64,000 nucleotides of DNA from Kibdelosporangium philippinense (GTDB taxonomy: Bacteria; Actinomycetota; Actinomycetes; Mycobacteriales; Pseudonocardiaceae): NCBI RefSeq assembly GCF_021390435.2, contig NZ_JAJVCN010000001.1, forward strand, positions 2,356,001-2,420,000, given 5' to 3'. Shown piece after piece: positions 1 to 8,282 of this stretch. The notes below the pieces were generated by a model that ran no database searches, was not told the origin of the DNA, and worked only from the letters and a program-made list of their open reading frames with translations. Each line of letters starts with the position of its first letter. Position 1 is the first letter of the stretch. The position numbers and the translations under genes are program-made.

Positions 1-398
1 GCGGGGACAGCAGGCGGATCCGGCGGTTGCAGTCGTTTGGGCGTCACCTGGGTATGGCGTTCCAGCTCGTTGACGATCTGCTCGGGATCTGGGGCGATCC
101 GGCGGTTACCGGGAAGCCTGTGCACGCGGATCTCGTGCGGCACAAGAAGTCCTTGCCGGTCGTCTTCGCATTGAATTCTGGAACGGCGGCAGGGGAGGAG
201 CTTTTCGCGCTGTACCAAGGGGACTTCGATCCAGCCCATGCCGCTCGTCTGATTGAAGAGGCAGGCGGACGCGAGTGGGCGCGGGCGAAAGCCGATGAGG
301 AAATGGACGCTGCGCTGAGCAACCTTCCTGGCTGCCAACAGGATGCCGCCGTCGCGCTGCACGAATTGGCCCGCATGATCACGTCCCGCGACCACTGA
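1..398 (+). CDS. polyprenyl diphosphate synthase, C-terminal part (5' end outside window)
   Basis: This is the last ~130 codons of a trans-isoprenyl diphosphate synthase. The frame is open back to the window edge (frame from base 3), so the start lies upstream. The peptide carries the second aspartate-rich motif in the form DDLLGIWGD, preceded by GMAFQLV and followed by KKSLPVV, which is typical of geranylgeranyl/polyprenyl synthases that bind the allylic substrate through Mg2+. The stop at 396-398 is only 10 bp before the terpene synthase start, so the two are probably one operon in which this enzyme makes the linear diphosphate substrate. Chain length cannot be judged because the first Asp motif and the residues before it are missing. 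Confidence 0.9.
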   Translation, partial: GDSRRIRRLQSFGRHLGMAFQLVDDLLGIWGDPAVTGKPVHADLVRHKKSLPVVFALNSGTAAGEELFALYQGDFDPAHAARLIEEAGGREWARAKADEEMDAALSNLPGCQQDAAVALHELARMITSRDH

Positions 399-408
399 AG
401 GGTTCACA

Positions 409-1455
409 ATGGACATCGCTGAGACGACTGTGCTGTGGTGCCCGATGCCGCCAGGAATCCACCCTTCCTGGCGCCAGTGGGAACGCGACACCGTGGCGTG
501 GATGGAAAGCTTCGACCTGGACGGCGAGCAGCGCGAAACGGGCAGGCTGCACAGTATTATCGCGGGCGAACTAGCCGGACGGACGATCCTGACCTCGGAC
601 GACCCACCCGGCGCGCAGTTCTCGACCGACAGCCTGATGTGGCTCTTCGCCTTCGACGACGCCTACTGTGACGAAGGCCGCTACAGCCACAGTCCGTCCA
701 CAATGGCCATGCTCGTCGCCGAGATGATCCGAATCGCCGAAACCGGCCGGACGACGTCGTCGAGCCCGCTCGCCCGTGCCCTGGCTGACCTGCGGCAACG
801 TCTCGACACATTGACCGGCCCCGCGCCGACGGCCCGCTGGGTGCAGTCGATGAAGGGCTATTTGGGTTACCAGGTCTGGGAAGCCGCGTATCGCAGCACG
901 AATACGATGCCGACCATTGACCAGTACGCGGTGGCGCGAATTCGCAACGGCAGTATGGAAGTCTGCGCGATGACCCTCGACATCGCGGAAGGAGATGAAG
1001 TCCCAGCCGACGAAATCGACCGGATGGACGTGCGAGCATTGATGGAAATGGCGTGCTCGCTGGTCGGCTGGGACAACGACATCGCTTCGTATTACAAGGA
1101 ACACAAGCGCAGCGGCGACAAACTCAACCTTGTCGACGTCATCGCGCATCAGCGAGGTGTCAGCCCGAGTGAGGCTTTGCCTGAGGCTGTCGCATTCCGG
1201 GACGCTGTGCTGGATTTGTACTTGCGGCTGCGTGACCAGGTTGTTGCCGGGCCGGAGACAATGCGGTACATCAGCGGGCTTTCCGCGTGGATACGGGGAA
1301 ATCTCGACTGGTCCGTGCACACTGCCCGATACCGCCGCCCGGATCGCCCGACCATCTCGGTCACGGACGACCCGGACTACGTCGTCGGCCCGTTCACGCC
1401 TCCACCGGGAATCGCCTGGTGGTGGGACCAACTGCGCACTTCCGTCGCAGCTTGA
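409..1455 (+). CDS. class I terpene synthase (cyclase)
   Basis: This 348-residue protein has the size and motifs of a bacterial class I terpene cyclase. The metal-binding aspartate motif reads DDAYCDE (residues 83-89). The second motif is NDIASYYKE (223-231), matching NDxxSxxxE with N223, S227 and E231. An RY pair follows late in the protein (HTARY). It should ionise a prenyl diphosphate and cyclise it in the cytosol. An AAGGG sequence lies 8 bases before the ATG. The neighbouring polyprenyl synthase suggests the substrate is made in the same operon, possibly GGPP, but FPP or GPP cannot be excluded. No P450 or other tailoring gene is adjacent downstream. A perfect hairpin begins two bases after the stop. 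Confidence 0.88.
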   Translation: MDIAETTVLWCPMPPGIHPSWRQWERDTVAWMESFDLDGEQRETGRLHSIIAGELAGRTILTSDDPPGAQFSTDSLMWLFAFDDAYCDEGRYSHSPSTMAMLVAEMIRIAETGRTTSSSPLARALADLRQRLDTLTGPAPTARWVQSMKGYLGYQVWEAAYRSTNTMPTIDQYAVARIRNGSMEVCAMTLDIAEGDEVPADEIDRMDVRALMEMACSLVGWDNDIASYYKEHKRSGDKLNLVDVIAHQRGVSPSEALPEAVAFRDAVLDLYLRLRDQVVAGPETMRYISGLSAWIRGNLDWSVHTARYRRPDRPTISVTDDPDYVVGPFTPPPGIAWWWDQLRTSVAA

Positions 1456-1456
1456 G

Positions 1457-1504
1457 CCTCGTGAGTGGTTATGCGCGTTAGAACGCGCATAACCACTCAC
1501 GAGG
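1457..1504. repeat. dispersed palindrome copy 1; bidirectional terminator
   Basis: A perfect 23-bp stem with a 2-base loop lies between the convergent terpene synthase and AcnR-like genes. The outer arms are CCTCGTGAGTGGTTA and its complement; the inner part is TGCGCGTT/AACGCGCA. Copies with the same outer arms lie at 39885-39932 and 53086-53141, so it belongs to a repeat family. The position two bases from one stop and four from the other fits a bidirectional transcription terminator. Confidence 0.85.
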
Positions 1505-1508
1505 TCCT

Positions 1509-2108
1509 TCAGTCGCTGATCTCCACGCTGCGGCGATGTCTGCGGACGCTTTCCTCGACCAGGTCGAGGACCGGTTCGAGGTCGTCAGCGGGCAAACCCA
1601 TGGCCAGGTGGGAGACGAGGCCTTCGAGTACGAGCTCCAAGAATGCCGTCAGCACCTTCACGTCGACGTCGTCACGCAGGTTCCCGGCCTCACGCTGCCG
1701 CTGCAGACGCTGGCGGGTCGCCTCGGTCAACGCCTCCGAGCGCTCGGCCCAGCGGCCGCGGAACTCCGGGTCGGTCCGTAGCCTGCGGGATACCTCCAAC
1801 CGGGTGCCCAGCCAGTCGCCGGGGTTCTCCGCTCCGGCTGGCGCGGCCAGCAGGTTACGCATCACCTGAACGAGACCTTGCTCGGCGACCACGTCGGCCA
1901 TCCGGCGCGCTTCGTCCTCGGCCAACGCGAGGAACAGGGATTCTTTGTCCCTGAAGTGGTGGAAGATCGCGCCCCTTGACAGGCCGGTGGCTTCCTCGAG
2001 CCTGCGTACGGTGGCGCCTTCGTAGCCGAAACGCGCGAAACATGTCCTGGCGCCATCCAGAATCTGGCGGCGGCGGGCGTCGAGATGGTCCTGGCTGACC
2101 CGTGGCAT
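1509..2108 (-). CDS. acnR: TetR-family repressor, AcnR-like (aconitase regulator)
   Basis: The protein starts MPRVSQDHLDARRRQILDGA and continues with an N-terminal helix-turn-helix (GATVRRLEEATGLSRGAIFHHF). This closely matches the AcnR family that represses aconitase in Corynebacterium and Mycobacterium. The ATG at 2108 fits the family N-terminus better than an in-frame ATG nine codons upstream. The C-terminal ligand domain is about 140 residues. In relatives acnR sits next to acn; here the aconitase gene is at 21.6-24.4 kb. A 20-bp perfect palindrome lies about 35 bp upstream and may serve autoregulation. The family call rests on remembered sequence patterns, not a search. Confidence 0.75.
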   Translation of the reverse strand: MPRVSQDHLDARRRQILDGARTCFARFGYEGATVRRLEEATGLSRGAIFHHFRDKESLFLALAEDEARRMADVVAEQGLVQVMRNLLAAPAGAENPGDWLGTRLEVSRRLRTDPEFRGRWAERSEALTEATRQRLQRQREAGNLRDDVDVKVLTAFLELVLEGLVSHLAMGLPADDLEPVLDLVEESVRRHRRSVEISD

Positions 2109-2141
2109 CGAACAATCGTCCCACGTGATGGGCATTTATTG

Positions 2142-2161
2142 CAATCCGTACGTACGGATTG
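2142..2161. promoter_or_regulatory. 20-bp perfect palindrome upstream of acnR
   Basis: CAATCCGTACGTACGGATTG is a perfect palindrome 33 bp upstream of the acnR start, in the position expected for a TetR-type operator. It differs from the CAGNAC-N4-GTNCTG pattern known for AcnR and found upstream of acnA here, so the binding protein may be AcnR or another TetR regulator. Confidence 0.55.
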
Positions 2162-2232
2162 AGACCCCCTTGGCTATACAAAGAGTAACAGGGATTGACA
2201 GAGGGTCCGCCAAGGGTGTCTGATCCCCTCAT

Positions 2233-2253
2233 AGATAGGAAAGTTTCTTATCT
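2233..2253. promoter_or_regulatory. operator-like palindrome AGATAGGAAA-G-TTTCTTATCT
   Basis: Two 10-base arms around a central G are complementary at 9 of 10 positions, about 55 bp upstream of the secreted dehydrogenase start. AGGAAAGTTTCCT-like palindromes are known upstream of actinomycete polysaccharide-degradation genes under ROK or LacI repressors. That suggests sugar-responsive control, but the repressor is not identified. Confidence 0.5.
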
Positions 2254-2307
2254 AATTCAGGAACTCCGCCGCAGTACCTCCGTTCGTCAACCCTGTAGGA
2301 GGCTTCA

Positions 2308-5241
2308 GTGGCACCCCGTTCCCGATGGCGTGGGACCTTGTCCTGTGTCGCGGCCGGCGTCACGGTGCTTGCGTTAGCGCCTGCCGCCAGCTCAGAAAGC
2401 TCTGCTGTCACCAAATACGAGGCCGAGAACGCGACAATCGCCCAAGGAGTCGTGGAATCCAACCACGCCGGGCATTCCGGCACCGGCTTTGTCAACTACG
2501 ACAACGTCGCAGGCAGCAGTGTCGAGTTCACCGCTCAGGCAGCCACGGCTGGCAGCGCGACCCTGAAGTTCCGCTTCGCCAACGGAACCACGATCAACCG
2601 GCCCTTGGACATCGCCGTCAACGGCACGGTTGTCGCGGCTGGGGTGGCGTTCAACGGCACCGGCGCGTGGACCACGTGGCAGGACGTGACAGTCACCGCG
2701 CAGCTGGCAGCGGGCACCAACACGATCAAAGCGACGGCGACCACCGCAAACGGTGGCCCCAACCTGGACTACCTCGAAACAGACATTGCGACGCAGCAGC
2801 CTGGCAATGACTTCGAGGCCGAAGACGCGGCCATCGCCCAAGGCATCGTGGAGTCCAACCACGCCGGGTTCAGCGGCCGCGGCTTCGTCAACTACGACAA
2901 CGTGACGGGCAGTCACGTCGAGTGGACAGTGAACGGCCCAGGCGCGGTCGACCTGATCTTCCGTTACGCCAACGGAACCACGATCAATCGGCCGATGGAC
3001 ATCGCGGTCAACGGGACGGTCGTCTCGGCAGGACTGGCGTTCAACGGCACCGGCGCGTGGACGACCTGGCAGACCGTAACCGTGAAGGCGACCCTGGCCG
3101 CAGGCGCGAACAAGATCCGCGCGTCGGCGACCACGGCGAACGGCGGACCCAATACGGACAAACTGACGGTCCAGAGCACGGACAACGAGGCTCCGACCGC
3201 GCCGCCGAACCTGCGCTCCACTGGCAAGACGGCCAAGACAACCTCGCTCGCCTGGGACGCGGCCACGGACAACGTGGGCGTCGCGGGCTATGACGTGTAC
3301 CAGCATGGTCAGCTCATGAAGACCGTGGCGGGCAACGTCCTGGCGACCACGGTCGAGGGCCTGCAACCCGACACCGAGTACGACTGGACGGTCTTCGCCA
3401 AGGACGTCGCCGGAAACGTCTCGCAGGCAAGCAACAACGTGATCGTGCGGACCGACCCGGCCCCGCCGGACAACGAACCGCCGACAGTGCCCGGCAACCT
3501 GACCTCGCCACGTAAGACAGCGACCACTGTGGACTTGGCGTGGACCGCGTCCACCGACAACGAGAAAGTCACCGGTTACGACATTTTCACCGATGGCGCG
3601 CAGTCAGGTTCGGCAGACGGCACAGCGACCACGACAACCGTTGCTGGCCTGATCGCGGGCAAGGAGTACAAGTTCAAGATCCGGGCCCGTGACCTGGCAG
3701 GCAACGTCTCCGGGTTCAGCAACGAGATCGCGGTGACGCCGACGACCGGCGGCCCAACGGGCGTTCCGAACCCAGGCGCGGTCACGACCATCGCCAGCGG
3801 CGTGGATGTCGTGTGGGGCGTGGCATTCCTGCCGGACGGCTCGGCATTGTTCAGCGAGCGCAACACGTTCAACATCTACCGGATCGCCGAAGGCGGCACG
3901 AAGCAACTGGCGGGCAAGATCAGCCAGGCCGCTGGGACGGGCGGCGAAGGCGGCCTGCTCGGGCTGGAGATCTCGCCGACCTTCACCACCGATCACTGGG
4001 TGTACGTGTACCACACGGCAGCCAACGACAACCGGATCATCCGGATCAAGTACGAGAACGGCACGCTCGTGCAGAGCTCCTACCAGGTGCTCTTCTCCGG
4101 GATTGCCCGCAACAGGTTCCACAATGGTGGCAGGCTGAGGTTCGGTCCTGACGGCAAGCTCTACGCCTCGGTCGGTGACGCGCAGAACGGCAACAACGCG
4201 CAGAACAACAACTCGCCCAACGGAAAGATCCTGCGGCTCAACGCGGACGGCAGCATCCCGTCGGACAACCCGTTCGGCAACGCGGTGTGGAGCAAGGGGC
4301 ATCGCAACCCGCAAGGCCTTGATTTCGACGCGCAAGGCAGGCTGTGGGCGGCCGAATTCGGTAACAGCAGCCAGGACGAGGTCAACCTGATCACCCGTGG
4401 CGGGAACTACGGCTGGCCCTCGTGCGAAGGCACTTCGGGAAGCTGCGGCGGTTTCATCCCGCCGAAGAAGACGTGGTCGACCAGTCAGGCGTCCCCAAGC
4501 GGCCTGACGATCATCAACGACCACGTGTTCGTCGCCACTACGGTCGGTCAGCGCGTCTACCGGATGCGCATCGACAGCAGCAGCAACCTCGTCGAGCAGC
4601 AAACGTACTTCCAGGGCACGTACAACCGCCTGCGGACCGTGGAAGTCGACCACGACGGCGACATCTGGCTGACCACGTCGACCGACAAGGACGGCACGGC
4701 GAACAACGACCGGATCCTGCACGTGGACATCCAGTATTCGGGCGGCGGCGGTGAGTTCGCGTTGACCAGTTCGGCCTTCGCCGACAACGCCATGATGCCC
4801 GCGAAGTACACCTGTGCGGGTGACGGAACGGCTGGCCAGGACCCTTCGCCACCGTTGGCGTGGTCAGCGGACGGGAGTGCGAAGAGCTACGCGATCGTGT
4901 TCTCGGACAGAGTGAACAACGGAAACAAACGGCACTGGATCATCTGGGACATCCCGACGAGCGCGCTTTCCCTGCCGGAGAATCTAGGCGCCGGATTCAA
5001 CGTGCCAAATCAGGGTGGTGCCAAGCAAAAGGCCATGGGCAGTGGCGCGAACGCGCAGAAGTACTTCGGTCCATGTCCCGGCGGCAGCACGAATCCTTAC
5101 ACGTTCACGCTGTACGCGGTGAATGTGGCGACGCTTCCTGGCGTCACTTCGGCCAGTGGGCTTGATGTGATCCAGAACGCGATCGTCGCCAACAGCGGGG
5201 CCAACACTGTCCTTCGTGGACGGTCGAACGCCTCGACCTGA
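2308..5241 (+). CDS. secreted CBM/Fn3/PQQ-type sugar dehydrogenase/PEBP fusion
   Basis: The 977-residue protein starts at GTG 2308 after a strong GTAGGAGG. It has a signal peptide (about 1-30). Two near-identical beta-sandwich carbohydrate-binding modules of the CBM35/CBM6 type follow (about 37-160 and 168-290, sharing the block around NGTTINRP). Two fibronectin III domains come next (about 295-383 and 392-478). A six-bladed glucose/sorbosone dehydrogenase propeller covers about 490-810, including RFHNGGRLRFGPDGKLY with the candidate catalytic histidine and GHRNPQGLDFD. The C-terminal 150 residues match the YbhB/YbcL phosphatidylethanolamine-binding fold (FADNAMMPAKYTC, HWIIWDIP, YFGPCPG). 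It probably oxidises sugars on a bound polysaccharide outside the cell with PQQ. The role of the PEBP domain is unknown. Confidence 0.88.
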   Translation: MAPRSRWRGTLSCVAAGVTVLALAPAASSESSAVTKYEAENATIAQGVVESNHAGHSGTGFVNYDNVAGSSVEFTAQAATAGSATLKFRFANGTTINRPLDIAVNGTVVAAGVAFNGTGAWTTWQDVTVTAQLAAGTNTIKATATTANGGPNLDYLETDIATQQPGNDFEAEDAAIAQGIVESNHAGFSGRGFVNYDNVTGSHVEWTVNGPGAVDLIFRYANGTTINRPMDIAVNGTVVSAGLAFNGTGAWTTWQTVTVKATLAAGANKIRASATTANGGPNTDKLTVQSTDNEAPTAPPNLRSTGKTAKTTSLAWDAATDNVGVAGYDVYQHGQLMKTVAGNVLATTVEGLQPDTEYDWTVFAKDVAGNVSQASNNVIVRTDPAPPDNEPPTVPGNLTSPRKTATTVDLAWTASTDNEKVTGYDIFTDGAQSGSADGTATTTTVAGLIAGKEYKFKIRARDLAGNVSGFSNEIAVTPTTGGPTGVPNPGAVTTIASGVDVVWGVAFLPDGSALFSERNTFNIYRIAEGGTKQLAGKISQAAGTGGEGGLLGLEISPTFTTDHWVYVYHTAANDNRIIRIKYENGTLVQSSYQVLFSGIARNRFHNGGRLRFGPDGKLYASVGDAQNGNNAQNNNSPNGKILRLNADGSIPSDNPFGNAVWSKGHRNPQGLDFDAQGRLWAAEFGNSSQDEVNLITRGGNYGWPSCEGTSGSCGGFIPPKKTWSTSQASPSGLTIINDHVFVATTVGQRVYRMRIDSSSNLVEQQTYFQGTYNRLRTVEVDHDGDIWLTTSTDKDGTANNDRILHVDIQYSGGGGEFALTSSAFADNAMMPAKYTCAGDGTAGQDPSPPLAWSADGSAKSYAIVFSDRVNNGNKRHWIIWDIPTSALSLPENLGAGFNVPNQGGAKQKAMGSGANAQKYFGPCPGGSTNPYTFTLYAVNVATLPGVTSASGLDVIQNAIVANSGANTVLRGRSNAST

Positions 5242-5244
5242 GAC

Positions 5245-5350
5245 GCTCGGGTGGCCGGACCTTGGCGGCGATCCGGTCACCCGAGCACCCAGTTTTCGCC
5301 AGGCCCGGTCTCCGCGCGTCGCAGGGACCCATGCGAGCCGGGCCTGGCGA
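5245..5350. terminator. two tandem hairpins between convergent genes
   Basis: The first hairpin pairs 5245-5259 with 5272-5286 (15 bp, one G-T pair). The second pairs 5296-5308 with 5338-5350 (13 bp, arm CGCCAGGCCCGG). They lie between the dehydrogenase stop and the convergent TetR stop at 5357, the position expected of terminators for both genes. Confidence 0.7.
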
Positions 5351-5356
5351 GTCCAT

Positions 5357-5947
5357 TTAGGAGATTTCTCGTTCGTCCAGCAGTCCGTCCACAATGATCC
5401 TGGTGGCCCGTTGAATGTCCAACGCGGGCAACGGACGCGTCAACACCTCGGTGATCAGACCGTCCAAACAGGCCAGCAGAATCCGGGCGTGCCCTTCTGG
5501 GTCCGGCGATCCCAGCCGGTCAAGCCAACGCCCGCCAAGCTGCCAGTACCGCACCGACCAGCCAAGGATCTGGTCGGCGATCTCCGGGCGCCAGGCGGCC
5601 TCAAGGAAAATCGCCCGCCGGGCCAGCGTCAGCTCACGGGCCTGGTCGGTCATGTACAGCACCATGTCGGTCAGCCTGCGGGCGAAGGCCTCACGGTCGA
5701 CCACGCCTTCGACCTTGCCGAGCAGGTCGGCCAGCAGGGACTGCTCGGTCTTCACCAGATGCCCGAGCACGCCCTGGATCAGCGCGTCGCGGGTGCGGAA
5801 GTGGTTGGACGTACTGCCTTTGGGCAGCTCGGCCGCGGTGTCGACGGACAGGTGGGTGAGCGCCCGTGGCCCGCCCCTCGCCAGCACGGACACGGCCCCG
5901 ATCAGGATCTCGTTACGGCGCGTAGGCACCCGTGAATAGTACTGCAT
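5357..5947 (-). CDS. TetR-family transcriptional regulator
   Basis: This 196-residue protein has an N-terminal helix-turn-helix (TRRNEILIGAVSVLARGG ... LSVDTAAELPKGSTSNHF) and a helical ligand domain of about 130 residues. The recognition helix region is a little unusual, with PKGSTSNHFRTRD instead of the common GTLYYHF. It is divergent from the SDR gene at 5988. An imperfect palindrome, ACTGCA-TT-TGTAGT, overlaps its start codon region and could be its operator. The likely target is the divergent SDR gene. The inducer is unknown. Confidence 0.85.
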   Translation of the reverse strand: MQYYSRVPTRRNEILIGAVSVLARGGPRALTHLSVDTAAELPKGSTSNHFRTRDALIQGVLGHLVKTEQSLLADLLGKVEGVVDREAFARRLTDMVLYMTDQARELTLARRAIFLEAAWRPEIADQILGWSVRYWQLGGRWLDRLGSPDPEGHARILLACLDGLITEVLTRPLPALDIQRATRIIVDGLLDEREIS

Positions 5948-5987
5948 TTGTAGTTTTCGTAAACCATGTCAGCGGCTGTCAGGGTTC

Positions 5988-6920
5988 GTGTCCATCTTTG
6001 ATCCCATGACGGATTTGAGTGGCAAGGTGGCACTGGTCGCGGGCGGGACCCGCGGTGCGAGCAGGGCGATCGCGGTGGAACTCGGCCGTGCGGGCGCTTT
6101 TGTGTACGTCACCGGCCGCAGCTCGGGCACGCAACGCTCCGAAGTGGACCGAGTGGAGACGATTGAGCAGACCGTCGAGCTGATCGAGCAGGCAGGCGGC
6201 AAGGGTGTGGCGATCAGGATCGACCATCTTGAGCGGGATCAGGTCGACGGGCTGGCCCACCGGATCGACCGCGAGCAGGGCAGGCTGGACATCCTGGTCG
6301 ACGGCATCTGGGGCGGTGACGCGTACCTCGGCTGGGGCAAGTCGATCTGGGAGCAGCCGCTCAACGAGACCCTGCGGATGATCCGGCTGAGCATCGACGC
6401 GCATCTGATCACGAGCCACTACCTGTTCCCGTTGATCATCCGTAACCCGGGCGGTCTGGTCGTGGAGATGACGGACGGCACGGAGGAGTACAACGCGAAC
6501 TACCGCGCGTACGGCTCGCTCGGTTTCTATCTGGCGAAGGCGACCTCGCACCCGTTGGTGAAGGGCGAAGCAGCCCAGACCAAGGAGTACGGCACGACGG
6601 TCGTAGCCGTCACGCCGGGTTGGATGCGGTCTGAGGCGATGCTCGACGCGTACGGCGTGACCGAGGACAACTGGCGTGACGCGACGAAGAAGGTGCCGTA
6701 CTTCATCATCTCGGAGACGCCGACGTTCACCGGTCGCACGGTCGCGGCGCTGGCGGCGGATCCGGACAAGACACGGTTCTCTGGCCAGACCCTCAGCAGC
6801 GGACAGCTGGCGAAGATCTACGAGGTCGACGACATCGACGGCAGCAGGCCGGACTGCTGGCGATACATCGATGAGGTACAGGACCTCGGCAAGGACCCGG
6901 ACCCGACCGGCTACCGGTGA
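5988..6920 (+). CDS. short-chain dehydrogenase/reductase family protein
   Basis: This 310-residue Rossmann protein has the nucleotide-binding loop GGTRGASR near residues 19-26 and the SDR core up to TPGWMRSE. In related enzymes the active site is YxxxK; here it reads GFYLAK, with Phe at K-4 and Tyr at K-3, so the catalytic tyrosine appears shifted or lost. Start: GTG 5988 after AGGG, or ATG 6006. The gene is divergent from the TetR regulator. Its last 10 bp overlap the 3' end of the convergent WYL regulator. An oxidoreductase role is likely but the substrate is unknown. Confidence 0.8.
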   Translation: MSIFDPMTDLSGKVALVAGGTRGASRAIAVELGRAGAFVYVTGRSSGTQRSEVDRVETIEQTVELIEQAGGKGVAIRIDHLERDQVDGLAHRIDREQGRLDILVDGIWGGDAYLGWGKSIWEQPLNETLRMIRLSIDAHLITSHYLFPLIIRNPGGLVVEMTDGTEEYNANYRAYGSLGFYLAKATSHPLVKGEAAQTKEYGTTVVAVTPGWMRSEAMLDAYGVTEDNWRDATKKVPYFIISETPTFTGRTVAALAADPDKTRFSGQTLSSGQLAKIYEVDDIDGSRPDCWRYIDEVQDLGKDPDPTGYR

Positions 6921-7867
6921 CGTTCCCACATCTGCCGTGCGGCGTCCGCGAACGCGGCCCGCACGGCGGCTGGCTCAAGGATTTCCACCTCTATACCTAG
7001 CGGCATCAGCTGTACCGCGGCGATGTCCGGGCGTTCAAGGCCGAGCACGACCTCGGTCCAGCCGTCCGGGCCTGGCTGTGTTCCGGCCAGCGCCTCGGCG
7101 GCTATGTCGGCGTCGAGGATCGTGGGCAGGCTGCGGACACCGGCTGGGCTGAGCCGGACGCGTACATCGGTCTCGTGCAGCGATCGTTCGAACTGGGCCG
7201 ATGAATGCTGCCACCAGCTGGCCAGGTCGAAGTCGGTCGGCCGGTCGAAGCGCTCGTCGAGTTCCTCGACCGCCGCGATCCGGCTGACTCGGTACGTCCG
7301 GATGCTGCTGTCGACGCGCGCGACCAGGTACCAGACGCCCGCTTTGAGTACGAGCCCGAGCGGGTCGAGCACGCGTACGACCTTGCGTTCGCCGTAGGTG
7401 ACGCGTACCTGGTGCTGCTCCCATACCGCGCGCGCGACGTCCGCGAGGTGCTCGGCTTCGTCCTCGCGCTTGAACCAACCCGGGGCGTCGAGGTGGAAAC
7501 GTTGCGCGACGTGCTGCGCTTGGTCGCGTAGCGGGGCTGGCAGCGTTGCGGACACTTTGGCGTGTGCGGCGGATACGGCCGTGCCGAGGCCGAGTTCCGC
7601 GAGGGCGCGTGGCACGCCCATGGCGAAGATCGCCACGGCTTCCCGGGATGTCAGGCCGTCCAGTCTGGTGCGCCAGCCGTCGACCAGCCGCACGCCGCCA
7701 TTGCGGCCAGCTTCCGTCCAGATTGGTACGCCGGTTGCCTGCAGCGCGGCGACGTCGCGGTGCATGGTCCGCTCCGACACCGCCAGTGCGTCGGCCAGTT
7801 CGGCGATGGTCGCGCTGCGCTTGCTCTGCAGGGTGAACAGCAGGGCAACCAGGCGTTCGGCTCGCAT
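6911..7867 (-). CDS. HTH/WYL-domain transcriptional regulator
   Basis: From ATG 7867 the protein is 318 residues. A DeoR-like winged helix starts MRAERLVALLFTLQ and continues ATIAELADALAVSERTMHRDV. A WYL domain with the literal motif WYLVAR follows in the middle, then a C-terminal WCX region. An open frame continues 71 codons upstream, but that extension overlaps the divergent monooxygenase remnant and is not conserved in character. Such regulators usually flank and control an oxidoreductase on the opposite strand. Here that gene, at 7917, is a pseudogene, so the regulator may be orphaned. Confidence 0.85.
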   Translation of the reverse strand: MRAERLVALLFTLQSKRSATIAELADALAVSERTMHRDVAALQATGVPIWTEAGRNGGVRLVDGWRTRLDGLTSREAVAIFAMGVPRALAELGLGTAVSAAHAKVSATLPAPLRDQAQHVAQRFHLDAPGWFKREDEAEHLADVARAVWEQHQVRVTYGERKVVRVLDPLGLVLKAGVWYLVARVDSSIRTYRVSRIAAVEELDERFDRPTDFDLASWWQHSSAQFERSLHETDVRVRLSPAGVRSLPTILDADIAAEALAGTQPGPDGWTEVVLGLERPDIAAVQLMPLGIEVEILEPAAVRAAFADAARQMWERHR

Positions 7868-7878
7868 AGCCCAGATCA

Positions 7879-7906
7879 TACTACGAGCCGAACTATGGGT
7901 GTAGTA
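7879..7906. promoter_or_regulatory. inverted repeat in divergent promoter region
   Basis: TACTAC and GTAGTA are inverted and separated by 16 bases in the 49-bp gap between the WYL regulator and the divergent monooxygenase remnant. The location suits an operator for the WYL protein; binding is inferred only. Confidence 0.4.
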
Positions 7907-7916
7907 GCCTCGGTTC

Positions 7917-8236
7917 ATGGACATTGCCGTGTGCCGGCGACCGAACGGCGTTCGGCTTGCCCGGATTCGGCCACGGAACAGCGTTGTTCTGATTTCCCGC
8001 GGCGCGCTCACCAAGCTGTTGCACGATGCGCTATCGGACGGTGTGGTCGAGACCGGTGTTGAAGTGTCTGATGTAGACAATCTGACCGCGGTCCTGGTGG
8101 CGAAATTCTCGGCCGTGGTGCCAAGTTCGGTGTGACGGGGTGGAGGGCGGTCGGACGCGCCGGTCTGGTTGTCAGCTGGTTTGCGCTCTGCCGACGGGAA
8201 TTTGCCGGACCTTCACCGGATATTCGGCGACTAGTG
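7917..8236 (+). pseudogene. FAD-dependent monooxygenase remnant, 5' portion
   Basis: The frame begins MDIAV, as in many group A flavin monooxygenases, then jumps straight to CRRPNGVRLARIRP. The GxGxxG FAD-binding segment has therefore been deleted. A TGA at 8133-8135 and a second internal deletion follow. After that the same frame resumes with family-like sequence ending LRSADGNLPDLHRIFGD and a TAG (8232-8234) where relatives have the tryptophan of GDW. The gene continues after the insertion at 10231. It was probably divergent from, and controlled by, the WYL regulator. It cannot make a working enzyme. Confidence 0.8.
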
Positions 8237-8282
8237 GTCACGATCGGAAGCCTGTCGGGGGTCTCGACGGCCCAGCTTCCCG

